Assembly (NCBI RefSeq): GCF_011064595.1
Contig: NZ_JAALJI010000034.1
Span: forward strand, 1 to 64,000
Length of the DNA: 64,000 nt
Direction: 5' to 3'
Source of the DNA: Paludisphaera soli
GTDB taxonomy: Bacteria; Planctomycetota; Planctomycetia; Isosphaerales; Isosphaeraceae
Positions 34,021 through 43,199 of this stretch are shown in pieces (within the stretch, counting starts at the first letter, position 1; every line of letters starts with the position of its first letter). Position numbers and translations under genes: made by a program. The notes beneath the pieces are model-generated. The model was not told the origin of the DNA and searched no databases. It worked only from the letters and a program-made list of their open reading frames with translations.

Positions 34021-35642
34021 CGCCGAAGACGATCCTCATCGGGCTCGACGGGGCCACGTTCACCGTGCTCGACCCCCTGATGGCCGGCGGGGTGATGCCG
34101 CACCTCCGCGACCTCGTCGCCGACGGCGTCCGGGCGACCCTGCGCTCGGTCGTCCCGCCGCTCACCCCGCCGGCCTGGACGTCGCTGATGACGGGCAAGC
34201 GGCCGGGCGAGCACGGCGTCTTCGACTTCTTCCAGAAGGAGACGCCCGACAGCCGGTACTTCCGCTTCACCTCGTCGCACGACGTCCAGTCCGCCACGAT
34301 CTGGTCGATCGCCGGCGACTGCGGGCTGCGGAGCAACGTGCTGAACTTCCCGCTGATGTTCCCGCCGCCGGCGCTCGTCGGCTGCCTGGTCCCGGGGGGC
34401 TGGATGCCCTGGCGGCAGCTCCGGCTGGGCTGCCGGCCGGCGGGCCTCTTCGACCGCCTGAAGGAACTCCCCAGCTTCAACCCCCGCGAGCTGTCGCACG
34501 ACATGGCCCTCGAGGAGAAGGTGCTCGAAGGCTGCGCCGCCGAGGAGTATCTGGACTGGATCACGCTTCACACCCGCCGGGAGCGTCGCTGGACCGAGGT
34601 CTTCCTCTACCTGATGCGCGAGGAGCCGGCGGACTTCGGCGCGATCCTCTTCGACGGCGTCGACAAGCTCCAGCACCTCTGCTGGCGGTTCCTCGACCCG
34701 GCGCTCGCGCCTAAGGACCCGACGCCGTGGGAGCGTGACGTGCGGGCGGCCTGCCTGAACTACTTCCGCGAGCTGGACGGGCTGATCGCCGAGATCGTCG
34801 CGGCCGCCGGGCCCGACGCGACGGTCCTCTTCGCGTCGGACCACGGCTTCGGGCCGACCTCCGACATCGTCTACCTCAACACCTGGCTCGAACGGCGAGG
34901 GCTCCTGGCCTGGGCCGGCGACCGGGGCGCCCGCCCGGACGCCACGCACCAGGTGGGCATCAACCAGATCGCCCGCCACGTCTTCGAGATGGACTGGGAC
35001 CGGACGCTGGCCTACGCCGCCACGCCGAGCAGCCAGGGCATCCACATCGTCCGCCGCGCGCCGGGCGGATCCGGAGGCGTCGCCGACGAGGACTATCACC
35101 GATTCCGCGACGAGCTGGCGGCGGGCCTGATGGGGCTCCGCCATCCCGAGACCGGCCGCCCGGTCGTGGCCGAGGTCTGGCCGCGCGACGAGGTCTTCGC
35201 CGGCCCGTTCGAGCCCTGGGGGCCCGACCTGACGGTGCGGCTGGAAGGGGACGCGGTGGTCTCCATCCTCCGCGCCGACGCCGTCGTCGGGCGGCGGCCC
35301 GAGCCCGCCGGCACCCACCGCCCCGAGGGGATCTTCCTGGCGAAGGGCCCGGGGGTCAGGCGGGGCGAGGCCGTCGCGGAGATGTCGCTGCTGGACGTCG
35401 CCCCCTTCGTGCTCCACAGCCTGGGCCTGCCGATCCCCGACGACGTCTCGGGACGCCTGCCGGTCCAGACGCTGGAACCGGGATGGGCACCGCCGCGGCT
35501 CGCGGAGCCGGTGGAGGCGGCCTCTCGCCCGCTGGTCGGCGCCTCGGTCGCGGCGGATCCGATCGGCGCGGGGGTCGCCCTCGACGCGGAGGAGGAGCGG
35601 CTCGTCCTGAAGCGTCTGTCGGCCCTCGGATACCTGGAATAA
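34017..35642 (+). CDS. Alkaline-phosphatase-superfamily phosphodiesterase/phosphotransferase
   Basis: The product is 541 residues; the start overlaps the ACP stop by 4 bp. The N-terminus ILIGLDGATFTVLDPL, the nucleophile region PPAWTSLMTGKRPGEHGVFDF (Thr or Ser as nucleophile), the metal-ligand segment FDGVDKLQHLCW and the C-terminal ASDHGFGPTSD are the four hallmarks of type I phosphodiesterase/nucleotide pyrophosphatase-like members. No signal peptide is seen, so it should act in the cytoplasm. Its placement directly behind an ACP, with translational coupling, suggests it acts on the acyl product or on a phosphorylated intermediate; the exact substrate is unknown. The family also contains sulfatases and phosphoethanolamine transferases, but the formylglycine motif CxPxR is absent. 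Confidence 0.85.
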   Translation: MTPKTILIGLDGATFTVLDPLMAGGVMPHLRDLVADGVRATLRSVVPPLTPPAWTSLMTGKRPGEHGVFDFFQKETPDSRYFRFTSSHDVQSATIWSIAGDCGLRSNVLNFPLMFPPPALVGCLVPGGWMPWRQLRLGCRPAGLFDRLKELPSFNPRELSHDMALEEKVLEGCAAEEYLDWITLHTRRERRWTEVFLYLMREEPADFGAILFDGVDKLQHLCWRFLDPALAPKDPTPWERDVRAACLNYFRELDGLIAEIVAAAGPDATVLFASDHGFGPTSDIVYLNTWLERRGLLAWAGDRGARPDATHQVGINQIARHVFEMDWDRTLAYAATPSSQGIHIVRRAPGGSGGVADEDYHRFRDELAAGLMGLRHPETGRPVVAEVWPRDEVFAGPFEPWGPDLTVRLEGDAVVSILRADAVVGRRPEPAGTHRPEGIFLAKGPGVRRGEAVAEMSLLDVAPFVLHSLGLPIPDDVSGRLPVQTLEPGWAPPRLAEPVEAASRPLVGASVAADPIGAGVALDAEEERLVLKRLSALGYLE

Positions 35643-35665
35643 CGAACTACGGCCCGGAGGATGGA

Positions 35666-36511
35666 ATGCCGAAAGCGACCCTTCCCAGCGGATTGACGCT
35701 CCACTATCAGCGCGCCGGTCGCGGCCCCGACCTGGTGATGATCCACGGGCTCACCGGCAACCTGGCCGTGTGGCACCTGAAGATCGTCCCGATGCTCGCC
35801 GACCATTTCCGGATCCTCACCTACGACCTCCGGGGCCACGGCTACAGCGACATGCCCCCGGACGGCTACACGGCGACCGACATGGCCGCCGACCTGGAAG
35901 GCCTGCTGGATCATCTGGGGGTCGAGCGAGCCAACCTCGTGGGGCACAGCTACGGCGCGGACATCGCGCTGTACTACGCGTTCCGCAATCCCGGCCGCGT
36001 CCTCCAGGTCGGTGCGATCGAGGCCGCGCTGCCCGCCCTGATCCACCTCCGCACCCGCGAGGACTGGGTGGGGTGGACCTACTGGGTGCAGGTGCTGGAG
36101 CGCTCGGGCGTGACGGTGCCGCCGGAGCATCGCTGCGACCTGGAGTACATGGTCCGCCAGAGCATGAGCATCCCCAAGAAGTGGGGCCCCCTGAAGGGCC
36201 TGCCGCGCAACCCCGAGAAGTTCCTGCGGGTGCTGGATTCGACCCCGTTGACCCGCGATTACGAGGTCGTGGGCGACCTGCCGCTGGAGAACATCCCGCG
36301 GATCGAGGCCCCGGTCCACCTGATCTACGCCGAGGGTTCGGCCTTCCTGGGGAGCCACGACTACCTGCTTGAGCACCTGCCCAACGCCCGGTCGGTCATG
36401 CTCCCGTCGTCGGAGTGGGGGCATTTCGGGCCGCTCGAACAGCCCGAGGTCGTCGTCGACCACCTGATCGAATCCCTGGCCTCGCCGACGGCGGCGGGGG
36501 CGCGAGCATGA
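35666..36511 (+). CDS. Alpha/beta hydrolase
   Basis: The product is 281 residues; GGAGG lies 5 nt upstream of the ATG, which rules out the longer upstream frame. Fold markers are the oxyanion segment MIHGLTGN, the nucleophile elbow GHSYG (S95), and the catalytic His in SEWGHFGPLEQ (H253). The cap region is short. There is no signal peptide. In a synthase operon lacking any in-cis thioesterase, a hydrolase of this type could release the acyl chain from the ACP or edit misprimed chains; esterase or lactonase roles are equally possible. The stop is followed within 12 bp by the SDR start. Confidence 0.88.
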   Translation: MPKATLPSGLTLHYQRAGRGPDLVMIHGLTGNLAVWHLKIVPMLADHFRILTYDLRGHGYSDMPPDGYTATDMAADLEGLLDHLGVERANLVGHSYGADIALYYAFRNPGRVLQVGAIEAALPALIHLRTREDWVGWTYWVQVLERSGVTVPPEHRCDLEYMVRQSMSIPKKWGPLKGLPRNPEKFLRVLDSTPLTRDYEVVGDLPLENIPRIEAPVHLIYAEGSAFLGSHDYLLEHLPNARSVMLPSSEWGHFGPLEQPEVVVDHLIESLASPTAAGARA

Positions 36512-36522
36512 GGAGCCCTCAC

Positions 36523-37497
36523 ATGGACAGCGTGTTGGTCACCGGCAGCTCGACGGGCCTGGGGCTGGAGACGTCGCTCCACCTCGCCGGGCGCGGGTTC
36601 AAGGTCTTCGCGGGGGTCCGCGACCTCGGCCATCGCCCGGCCGTGCTCGAGGCCGCCGAGGAGCGGGGCGTCGACCTTACCGTCGTCCAGCTCGACGTCA
36701 CCGACCCGGCGAGCGTCGACCGGGCGGTCGAGGACGTCGTCGAGTCCGGCGGGGGGATCTACGGGCTCGTCAACAACGCCGGCGTGGGCCTGCGGGGGTG
36801 CTTCGAGGACCTGGAGCCGTCCGAGATCCGCGACGTCTTCGAGGCCAACGTCTTCGGCACGATGAACGTGACGCGGCGGGTGCTCCCGCACATGCGGGCC
36901 GCCGGGCGGGGGCGGATCGTGACCATCTCGTCGGTCGGCGGCCGGATCGCCACGTTCGGCCTGAGCGCCTACTGCTCGACCAAGTTCGCGCAGGAGGGCT
37001 TCGGCGAGTCGCTCGCGCTGGAGGTCCGGCCGTTCGGGATCCGGGCGGTCCTGATCGAGCCGGGGATCATCAAGACCTCGCGATGGTCGGTCAACCGGGG
37101 GAACGCGGCCCACGCGCTCGACCCGGCGAGCCCCTACCACGCGATGTTCGTGAAGCACGAGGAGCTGGCCGACCGCTTCGTGGAGACCCGCAAGACCCGG
37201 CCGGTGCACGTCGCGATGGCGGTGCACAAGGCGCTGACGAGCCGACGCCCCCGGATGCGATACGTCGTCGGCCGGCCCGCCTGGTTCGCCCTCGCCCTGC
37301 GCGGGCTGCTCCCCGACCGGGTCTTCGACGGGCTCTATTTCGGGGCCTTGATGCGGCGGATCCAGGCCGACCCGGGGGCGGGCCCCGCCGGGCCCGATCG
37401 CGGTCCGGAGCGGGGGACGCCCCTCGCCTCGGCGAGCCGGAGGGCCGCGCGGGCGGCCATGGCCGAGGCGACGACCGACGGGATCGACACCGAATAG
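36523..37497 (+). CDS. Short-chain dehydrogenase/reductase
   Basis: The product is 324 residues from the ATG at 36523, which has AGGAG 7 nt upstream; an in-frame ATG at 36508 overlapping the hydrolase stop is the alternative. The nucleotide site is TGSSTGLG, the structural motif is NNAG, and the active site is S-x12-Y-x3-K with Y150 and K154 in SAYCSTK. A C-terminal tail of about 80 residues beyond the Rossmann core (FALALRGLLPDRVFDG) is typical of SDRs that act on lipids or retinol-like substrates. In the operon it probably reduces a keto or aldehyde group on the acyl chain; HglG-type reductases play this part in heterocyst glycolipid synthesis. Confidence 0.9.
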   Translation: MDSVLVTGSSTGLGLETSLHLAGRGFKVFAGVRDLGHRPAVLEAAEERGVDLTVVQLDVTDPASVDRAVEDVVESGGGIYGLVNNAGVGLRGCFEDLEPSEIRDVFEANVFGTMNVTRRVLPHMRAAGRGRIVTISSVGGRIATFGLSAYCSTKFAQEGFGESLALEVRPFGIRAVLIEPGIIKTSRWSVNRGNAAHALDPASPYHAMFVKHEELADRFVETRKTRPVHVAMAVHKALTSRRPRMRYVVGRPAWFALALRGLLPDRVFDGLYFGALMRRIQADPGAGPAGPDRGPERGTPLASASRRAARAAMAEATTDGIDTE

Positions 37498-37506
37498 GAG
37501 GGGGGG

Positions 37507-38835
37507 ATGGCGCGCTACCTGTTCACCGTCTGGCCGTTCGTCGGCCACATCAACCCGTTCATGAGCGTCGCCCTCGCGTTGAAGGCCCGGGGGCACGAGG
37601 TGGCCTTCTACACCAGCGAGAGCACGCGGGCCGTGGTGGAGCCCCAGGGCGTCGTCCTCTTCCCGTTCCGCCACCTCCACGAAGAGCCCATCTGGGCGGC
37701 CGTGCAGGCGGCCGAGACCCGCGCGACGCTGGGCTGGCACTCGCCCCGCCTGCTGCTCCGCGCCTTCCGCGACTGGCTGGCCGGCACGCTCCCCGAGCAG
37801 GTCGCCGACATCCGGGAGATCGTCGACGAGTGGCGGCCCGACGTCATCGTCACCGAGACCGGGATGTGGGGCCCGATCGTGGTCCTGGGAGAGACCGCGC
37901 CCGTGCCGGTGGCGATCCTGACGACGCTGATGGGGTGCCTCATCCCCGGCCCCGAGGCCCCGCCGGGCGGCCCGGGCCTGCCGTCGCCCCGGAACTTCCG
38001 CACACGCCTGCTGGCGAAGGCCGTCACGAAGCTGGGCGACGTGCTGGCGATCGGCGTGCGGCGGGAGGTCAACCGAGTCCGCGCGGCGAACGGGCTGCCG
38101 CCGATGGAAAGCTCCGTGAACGCGCACATGGCGAAGCTGCCCCTCTACCTGATCCCGAGCGTCCGCGAGATCGACTACGACCGCCACGACCTGCCGCCGA
38201 GCGTCCACTACGTCGGGCCCTGCATCTGGAACAAGGTGCAGGACGCGCCCGCCCCCGCATGGCTCGACCGGCTGCCGACCGACCGGCCCTGGGTGCACGT
38301 CACCGAGGGGACGGCCCACTTCCAGGAGCCCGTCGTGCTGAAGGCCGCGGCCCGGGGGCTGGCGGACCTCCCCATGCAGGTCGTCCTGACCACCGGCTCC
38401 CAGCGCGACCCGGACGAGCTGGGCCTCGGCCCGATCGCCCCCAACATCCGCGTCGAGCGCTGGGTCAGCCACAGCGACCTGCTCCCCCGATGCTCGGTCC
38501 TGGTGACGACCGGGGGCGCCGGCACCGTGCTGACCGCGCTGCAACTGGGCGTGCCGCTGATCATCGTCCCCACCCACTGGGACAAGCCGGACAACGCCCG
38601 TCGCGTCGTGGAGGCCGGGGCCGGCCTGCGCCTCACGCCCCGGCGCTGCACGCCGGAGGGCCTCCGCGCGGCCGTCGAGCGGGTGCTGACCGAGCCGAGC
38701 TTCCGGGCCCAGGCCCGGCGGATCGCCGGGATCATGGCCGAACATCCCGGGCCCGACGGGGCCGCCGCCTTGCTGGAATCGCTCGCCGAGCGGTCCCCGA
38801 ACGCGGCCCGGCCGGCGACGACCCTCGTCCACTGA
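37507..38835 (+). CDS. GT1/MGT-family glycosyltransferase
   Basis: The product is 442 residues, starting 10 bp after the SDR stop behind a GGAGGGGG ribosome site. The N-terminal segment YLFTVWPFVGHINPFM is the classic GT-B acceptor-binding start. The C-terminal nucleotide-sugar site reads ERWVSHSDLLPRCSVLVTTGG followed by GVPLIIVPTHWDKPDNARRV, matching UDP-glycosyltransferases of the macrolide/zeaxanthin type. It has no membrane segment. It should transfer a hexose from a UDP-sugar to a hydroxyl of the lipid or polyketide made by the upstream synthases, in the same position as HglT in heterocyst glycolipid synthesis. It is distantly similar to the second GT at 51415. Confidence 0.9.
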   Translation: MARYLFTVWPFVGHINPFMSVALALKARGHEVAFYTSESTRAVVEPQGVVLFPFRHLHEEPIWAAVQAAETRATLGWHSPRLLLRAFRDWLAGTLPEQVADIREIVDEWRPDVIVTETGMWGPIVVLGETAPVPVAILTTLMGCLIPGPEAPPGGPGLPSPRNFRTRLLAKAVTKLGDVLAIGVRREVNRVRAANGLPPMESSVNAHMAKLPLYLIPSVREIDYDRHDLPPSVHYVGPCIWNKVQDAPAPAWLDRLPTDRPWVHVTEGTAHFQEPVVLKAAARGLADLPMQVVLTTGSQRDPDELGLGPIAPNIRVERWVSHSDLLPRCSVLVTTGGAGTVLTALQLGVPLIIVPTHWDKPDNARRVVEAGAGLRLTPRRCTPEGLRAAVERVLTEPSFRAQARRIAGIMAEHPGPDGAAALLESLAERSPNAARPATTLVH

Positions 38836-38861
38836 ACGTCGAGCCCAGGAGGCGAACCGCG

Positions 38862-39737
38862 ATGAGGATCCGATTGCCCAACGGGATGGTGATCCACGGC
38901 CCCAGCCGGGGCGAGACGCGCCTGCTCTTCGACGAGATCTTCCGCGAGCGGGTCTATCTCCGCAACGGCGTCGAGCTGGGCGAGGGGGACGTCGTCCTGG
39001 ACGTCGGCGCGAACCTGGGGCTGTTCTCGCTCTTCCTGGGCGAGACCCTCCGCGACGTCACGGTCCACGCCTTCGAACCCATCCCGGACATCTTCGCCTT
39101 CCTGCGGCGCAACACGAGCGGCATGGGGGCGCGGATCGTCGCGTCGAACGTCGGGCTTTCGGACCGGGAGGGACGGGCGGCCTTCGCCTACTACCCGCAC
39201 CTCCCTTGCTTCTCCACCTCCTGCCCGGAACGCCTGGAGAAGCGCTGGGCGGACCTGCGCGACATCTTGATCCGCCTGGCCGACGGGGGCGGCGCTCGAG
39301 GACGTTTCCGAGGCCTGCGCGACAGGGTCCGCTCCTGGGGCGTGGGGGGGCTGCTGTACTACGCCTCGCGGAAGAAGGAGCGCGTCTGCACGCTCACCCG
39401 GCTCTCCACGGTCGTCGCCGAGCGAGGGATCGACCGGATCGACCTGCTCAAGATCGACGTGGAGGGGAGCGAATGGGACGTCCTGCGGGGGGTGGACGAC
39501 GCGGATTGGGGGAAGATCAAGCAGCTGGTGGTGGAGGTCCACGACGTGGAGTCGGGGTCGACCGGCATGGCCGAGTGGCTCGAAGCCCGGGGCTATGAGG
39601 TCGCGATCGACCGCACGAACGAGGATCGCCGGTCGCCCGTGTCGCTCCTCTACGCGCGTCGTCGGACGACGGAGGCCGACGCGACGGGGCGGTCGTCGCG
39701 GTCGGTCGGCCGGACGGGCGGGCCCGTGGCGGTGTAG
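38862..39737 (+). CDS. FkbM-family methyltransferase (copy 1)
   Basis: The product is 291 residues; AGGAGG lies 9 nt before the ATG. The SAM site is VLDVGANLGLFSLFLG, with the acidic FEPIPDIFAFLRRN strand and the family signature DLLKIDVEGSEWDVL. FkbM enzymes methylate hydroxyl groups of macrolides, sugars and glycolipids. Placed straight after the glycosyltransferase, it probably O-methylates the sugar or the chain. The N-terminus MRIRLPNGMVIHGPSRGETR is shared with the second FkbM gene at 46486, so the two are paralogues. The C-terminal 30 residues are a Ser/Arg/Thr-rich tail. A 219-bp gap follows with no gene, where an internal promoter could lie. Confidence 0.9.
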   Translation: MRIRLPNGMVIHGPSRGETRLLFDEIFRERVYLRNGVELGEGDVVLDVGANLGLFSLFLGETLRDVTVHAFEPIPDIFAFLRRNTSGMGARIVASNVGLSDREGRAAFAYYPHLPCFSTSCPERLEKRWADLRDILIRLADGGGARGRFRGLRDRVRSWGVGGLLYYASRKKERVCTLTRLSTVVAERGIDRIDLLKIDVEGSEWDVLRGVDDADWGKIKQLVVEVHDVESGSTGMAEWLEARGYEVAIDRTNEDRRSPVSLLYARRRTTEADATGRSSRSVGRTGGPVAV

Positions 39738-39956
39738 GAGGCGTCCCCATCGTTCGGCGGGCCCCAGAGGCCCGAGACGGGAGGTGTCGACCGCGAGACG
39801 AAGCTCATCGCCGACGTCAGGACCCCGAGACGGCCCGTCGCCCTCGCGCCGAGGCCGTCGACCCGCGCTCCACGGCGGAGCGTGGGAGCCCTTCATTCGG
39901 TCTCATCAGCGCGAGTCGGCCGCGGATCGCGGGGCTCGCGATGCCAGGAGTTCGCC

Positions 39957-42317
39957 ATGCCACATCTCGCCCGTCCGGCCGCCCCGTCGCGGCCGGGCCA
40001 CGCTCGTCGGATCTGGGGGCTCGCGGCGGTCGCGCTCCTCCTGGCGACGCCCGCCGTCCGGGGCCAGCTGACCCGGACCGACTTCGCGCGGACGAACCTC
40101 CCCGGGTTCGGCGACCGCCACAACAGCTACCCCTGGTCGATGCGATGGTTCCAGGGGAACCTCTACGTCGGCACGAACCGCGACTTCCAGTGCGTCGAGA
40201 ACGCGACGATCGCCTTCTATTATCCTTTCATCCTGGCGTTCCAGGCGATCTTCGCGGATCCCCTGGTGCCGTGCCCCCTGAACCCCGCCGAGCTGGACCT
40301 CCGCGCCGAGGTCTGGCGCTACTCCCCCGCCGACAAGCTCTGGACGAGGGTCTACCGATCGGACGTGGTCCCGGGGACGAACCTCGCCCGCGACATCGGC
40401 TATCGCGACATGGCCGTCTTCCGCGAGGCCGACGGGACCGAGTCCCTCTACCTCGTCGGCTGCACGGCTCGCGAGTTCAACCCGGGGGCGCCGCCGCCGA
40501 GGATCCTCCGCATGACGATCGTCAAGGACCCGATCACGGGGAAGCCCCGCGAGGTCTTCCAGCCCATCCCCCAGAATCCCGGCACCGTGATGGGCGACAC
40601 GAAGGCCGTGACCTTCCGCGCGACGGCCGTCTACAAGAACAGGCTGTACGTGTCGGCGAGCGTCGGGCTGACCGGGAACGGGTTCGTCCTGGAATCGTCC
40701 AACCCCCGGCTGGGCGACAACAGCTTCCGCCAGGTGACCCCGCCGGCGCTCCAGGTCTATGAGATGGCGGTCTTCAACAACGCCCTCTACATCGGCGCCG
40801 GCGACCAGGCGACGGGCTACTCCGTGTGGAAGACCGACGCCTCGGGGAGCCCGCCGTACGCGATCACCCCGGTCGTGACCGGCGGTGCGGGCCGGGGGCC
40901 GATCATGACCTCGGTCGTCAGCATGTACCCCTTCCAGGGGAGGCTCTACGTGGGGAGCGCCGGGTGGTATTCCACGCTGCTCCCTTCGTCCGAACTGATC
41001 CGCATCAACCCCAACGACACCTGGGAGCTGATCTCCGGGAACGTCCGGCTCACGCCCCGAGGGCTCGTCTTCCCGCTGAGCGGGCTGGGCGACGGCTTCG
41101 GCAACCCGTTCAACGCCCACATCTGGCGGATGGAGGAGCACGACGGGGTGCTCTACGCGGGGACGAACGACGACAGTTGGGCCCTGCGGTCGACCCCGCT
41201 GGCGCCCTTCTTCCGCTCCGAGTTCGGCTTCGACATCTTCGCCAGCCGCGACGGCGTCGCCTGGTCGCCGCTCACGCGCAACGGCTTCGGCAACATGTAC
41301 AACTTCGGCCTCCGCACGTTCGCCTCGACGCCCCACGGCCTGTTCGCCGGTGCCGTCAACTACGTCCAGGGGACGGAGGTGTGGCTGGGCGGCTCCGGAT
41401 CCAGCTCGGCCCCGACGCCGGCCGCGGCCGGCGCGTTCGCCCTGGCGCCGGCGTCGCCGGGGTCCGGGCCGTCGGGAGCCCCCTCGCGGATCGCCCGCGT
41501 GGACGCCGCCCCCGACGAGGAGGACCTCCAGGCGGAGGCGCCGCGGCCGCCGTCGCCCCCCGAGGCCGTCGAGGTCGAGGCGCGGCGCGGGCGGGCCCTG
41601 GTCTCCTGGGGCCCTCGCCCCGGGGCCGTCCGCTACCGCGTCTTCCGCTCGACGTATCGCAAGACCGACCTCGGCTTCCTGCTCGGGATCGTCCCGGCGG
41701 AAGAGGGGGAGGAGGACCCGTTGCGTCCCGGCGAGAAGCCGGGCGTCTTCTCCCTCCCCGGGGAGTTCGTGGAGATCGGGACCGCGACCGGGCCGGTCTT
41801 CGAGGACCGCGACGTGGCGCCCGGCGGCGCGTACGCGTACTACGTCCAGGCCGAGGACCGGAAGGGGAATCTCTCGCCCCCCTCGAACGTCAGGACGGTC
41901 CCGGACCTCGGCCCGGAGGCGACGTTCGCGCGGGTGCGTTCGGAGCTGGTCGCCTTCCTCGCAGCCGACGGGGCGCGGGCGAAGCGGCTGTCGGGCGTGA
42001 CGGGCCTGCTGGACGAAGGCCGGGCCGCGGCGGCCGGCGACGACCTCGCCACCGCCAAGGCTCGGGTCGAGGCGGTCCGGGATCGGCTGGCGCGCGCCCG
42101 GAACGAAGGCCCCTCGGCGCCCCCCGCCGGGCCCCTGGACGTGCTGATCGCCAGGCTCGCCAGGCGACTCGACCTCGCCCTCTCCGGGGCGACGTCGGGC
42201 GACGACCTGAACCGGGGGCGGGGCGACGCCCCGGCGCGCTCGCGGACGAAAGCCGCCGCGGCCCGCCCGCCACGGCACCCGACGGTCACCAGCCGACCGC
42301 GTGGCGAGGACCGCTGA
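39957..42317 (+). CDS. Secreted propeller-like protein with C-terminal fibronectin III-like domain
   Basis: The product is 786 residues; AGGAG lies 6 nt before the ATG. The signal peptide is IWGLAAVALLLATPAVRGQ. Residues 40-500 consist of repeating blades with motifs such as GNLYVGTN, NRLYVSAS, NALYIGAG, GRLYVGSA, GVLYAGTN and GLFAGAV, a beta-propeller pattern. An Ala/Pro-rich linker comes next, then a fibronectin type III-like domain at about 530-655 (ALVSWGPRPGAVRYRVFRS and GAYAYYVQAEDRKGNLSPPS). The last 130 residues are helical, Ala/Arg-rich. It is exported and is the only extracytoplasmic non-transport protein of the operon. Function is unknown; carbohydrate or lipid binding, or docking to the cell surface, is inferred. 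Confidence 0.82.
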   Translation: MPHLARPAAPSRPGHARRIWGLAAVALLLATPAVRGQLTRTDFARTNLPGFGDRHNSYPWSMRWFQGNLYVGTNRDFQCVENATIAFYYPFILAFQAIFADPLVPCPLNPAELDLRAEVWRYSPADKLWTRVYRSDVVPGTNLARDIGYRDMAVFREADGTESLYLVGCTAREFNPGAPPPRILRMTIVKDPITGKPREVFQPIPQNPGTVMGDTKAVTFRATAVYKNRLYVSASVGLTGNGFVLESSNPRLGDNSFRQVTPPALQVYEMAVFNNALYIGAGDQATGYSVWKTDASGSPPYAITPVVTGGAGRGPIMTSVVSMYPFQGRLYVGSAGWYSTLLPSSELIRINPNDTWELISGNVRLTPRGLVFPLSGLGDGFGNPFNAHIWRMEEHDGVLYAGTNDDSWALRSTPLAPFFRSEFGFDIFASRDGVAWSPLTRNGFGNMYNFGLRTFASTPHGLFAGAVNYVQGTEVWLGGSGSSSAPTPAAAGAFALAPASPGSGPSGAPSRIARVDAAPDEEDLQAEAPRPPSPPEAVEVEARRGRALVSWGPRPGAVRYRVFRSTYRKTDLGFLLGIVPAEEGEEDPLRPGEKPGVFSLPGEFVEIGTATGPVFEDRDVAPGGAYAYYVQAEDRKGNLSPPSNVRTVPDLGPEATFARVRSELVAFLAADGARAKRLSGVTGLLDEGRAAAAGDDLATAKARVEAVRDRLARARNEGPSAPPAGPLDVLIARLARRLDLALSGATSGDDLNRGRGDAPARSRTKAAAARPPRHPTVTSRPRGEDR

Positions 42318-42341
42318 ACGACCCATCGCGGAGATCCAGCT

Positions 42342-43172
42342 GTGTCAACGATCCAGGAGCGACGCGAGGCCGCGCCCAGGCCGGCGGACGAGGTTCCGCC
42401 GGCCGAGGAGGCGGCCGCGCGCGACGCCGCACCGCCGAGGGGCAGGCCGCTCACGGCCGACGGCCGTCGCCGACGCGCCCGGGCGACGGGGAGGGCCGGG
42501 CCGCTGCTGGTCCTCTGGGCCGTCGTCGTCCTGGACGTCCAGGGCCTGCTCTGGCTCTCGGGGGCGAAGTCCCTGGCGCTGAAGCGGGCGGTGGAGCAGG
42601 GGGTCGCCCGCGCCGAGTCACGGGGGGTCGGCGAGGTCGCCGAAGGCCAGGTCCAGAAGGCGATCCGGGACCAGCGAGCCGGGCTCCGCTTCTGGACGGC
42701 CCTGGCCCTGATCGGCGATTTCGGCGTCGAGCCCCTGGCGCCGACCGTCCGGGCCGTCCTGGCGGCGACCTTGCTGGGCGCGCTGGCCGCCCTCGCCGGC
42801 CGGCCGGTCGGCTTCCCGCTCGCGCTCGACGAATGCGCCGCGGCGCAGGGCTACTGGGTCCTGGGCCTGACGCTCCAGGCGGCGCTGGTGTTCGCCCTGC
42901 CGACGCGCGAGGCCGACGCCTCGTTGGCGCTCCTGCTCCCGCCGGGGACGTACCGGGCGGCCTCGTGGATCGCCTGGCGGCAGGTCGACGCCTTCGCGCT
43001 GCTGGGCTGGCTCGCCCTGATCCGCGGCGGCCGGCGTCGCGGCCAGGTGAACCTGGCGACGGCGATCGTCGCCTGCTCGGCCCTGGCGGCGGCCGAGGCG
43101 GCCTTCCGGGTCGGCTCGACGCTCCTCGTGGGCTCCGCGATGCGGTTGACGTTGATTCCCGTCCGGTTCTAG
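42342..43172 (+). CDS. Multi-pass membrane protein, 276 aa, unknown function
   Basis: GTG start with GGAG 8 nt upstream. The first 48 residues are polar and charged, likely cytoplasmic. Hydrophobic segments are visible at about 52-75, 132-152, 166-186, 213-230 and 238-260, giving about five membrane spans. Between the first and second lies a helical hydrophilic loop. It resembles Yip1-like membrane proteins that often precede HlyD/ABC exporter genes in planctomycetes, but no diagnostic motif fixes this. It lies 27 bp before the HlyD gene and is presumably part of the export module. Confidence 0.75.
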   Translation: MSTIQERREAAPRPADEVPPAEEAAARDAAPPRGRPLTADGRRRRARATGRAGPLLVLWAVVVLDVQGLLWLSGAKSLALKRAVEQGVARAESRGVGEVAEGQVQKAIRDQRAGLRFWTALALIGDFGVEPLAPTVRAVLAATLLGALAALAGRPVGFPLALDECAAAQGYWVLGLTLQAALVFALPTREADASLALLLPPGTYRAASWIAWRQVDAFALLGWLALIRGGRRRGQVNLATAIVACSALAAAEAAFRVGSTLLVGSAMRLTLIPVRF

Positions 43173-43199
43173 GACGGTGTCGAGGCTCGGGAGGGACGC

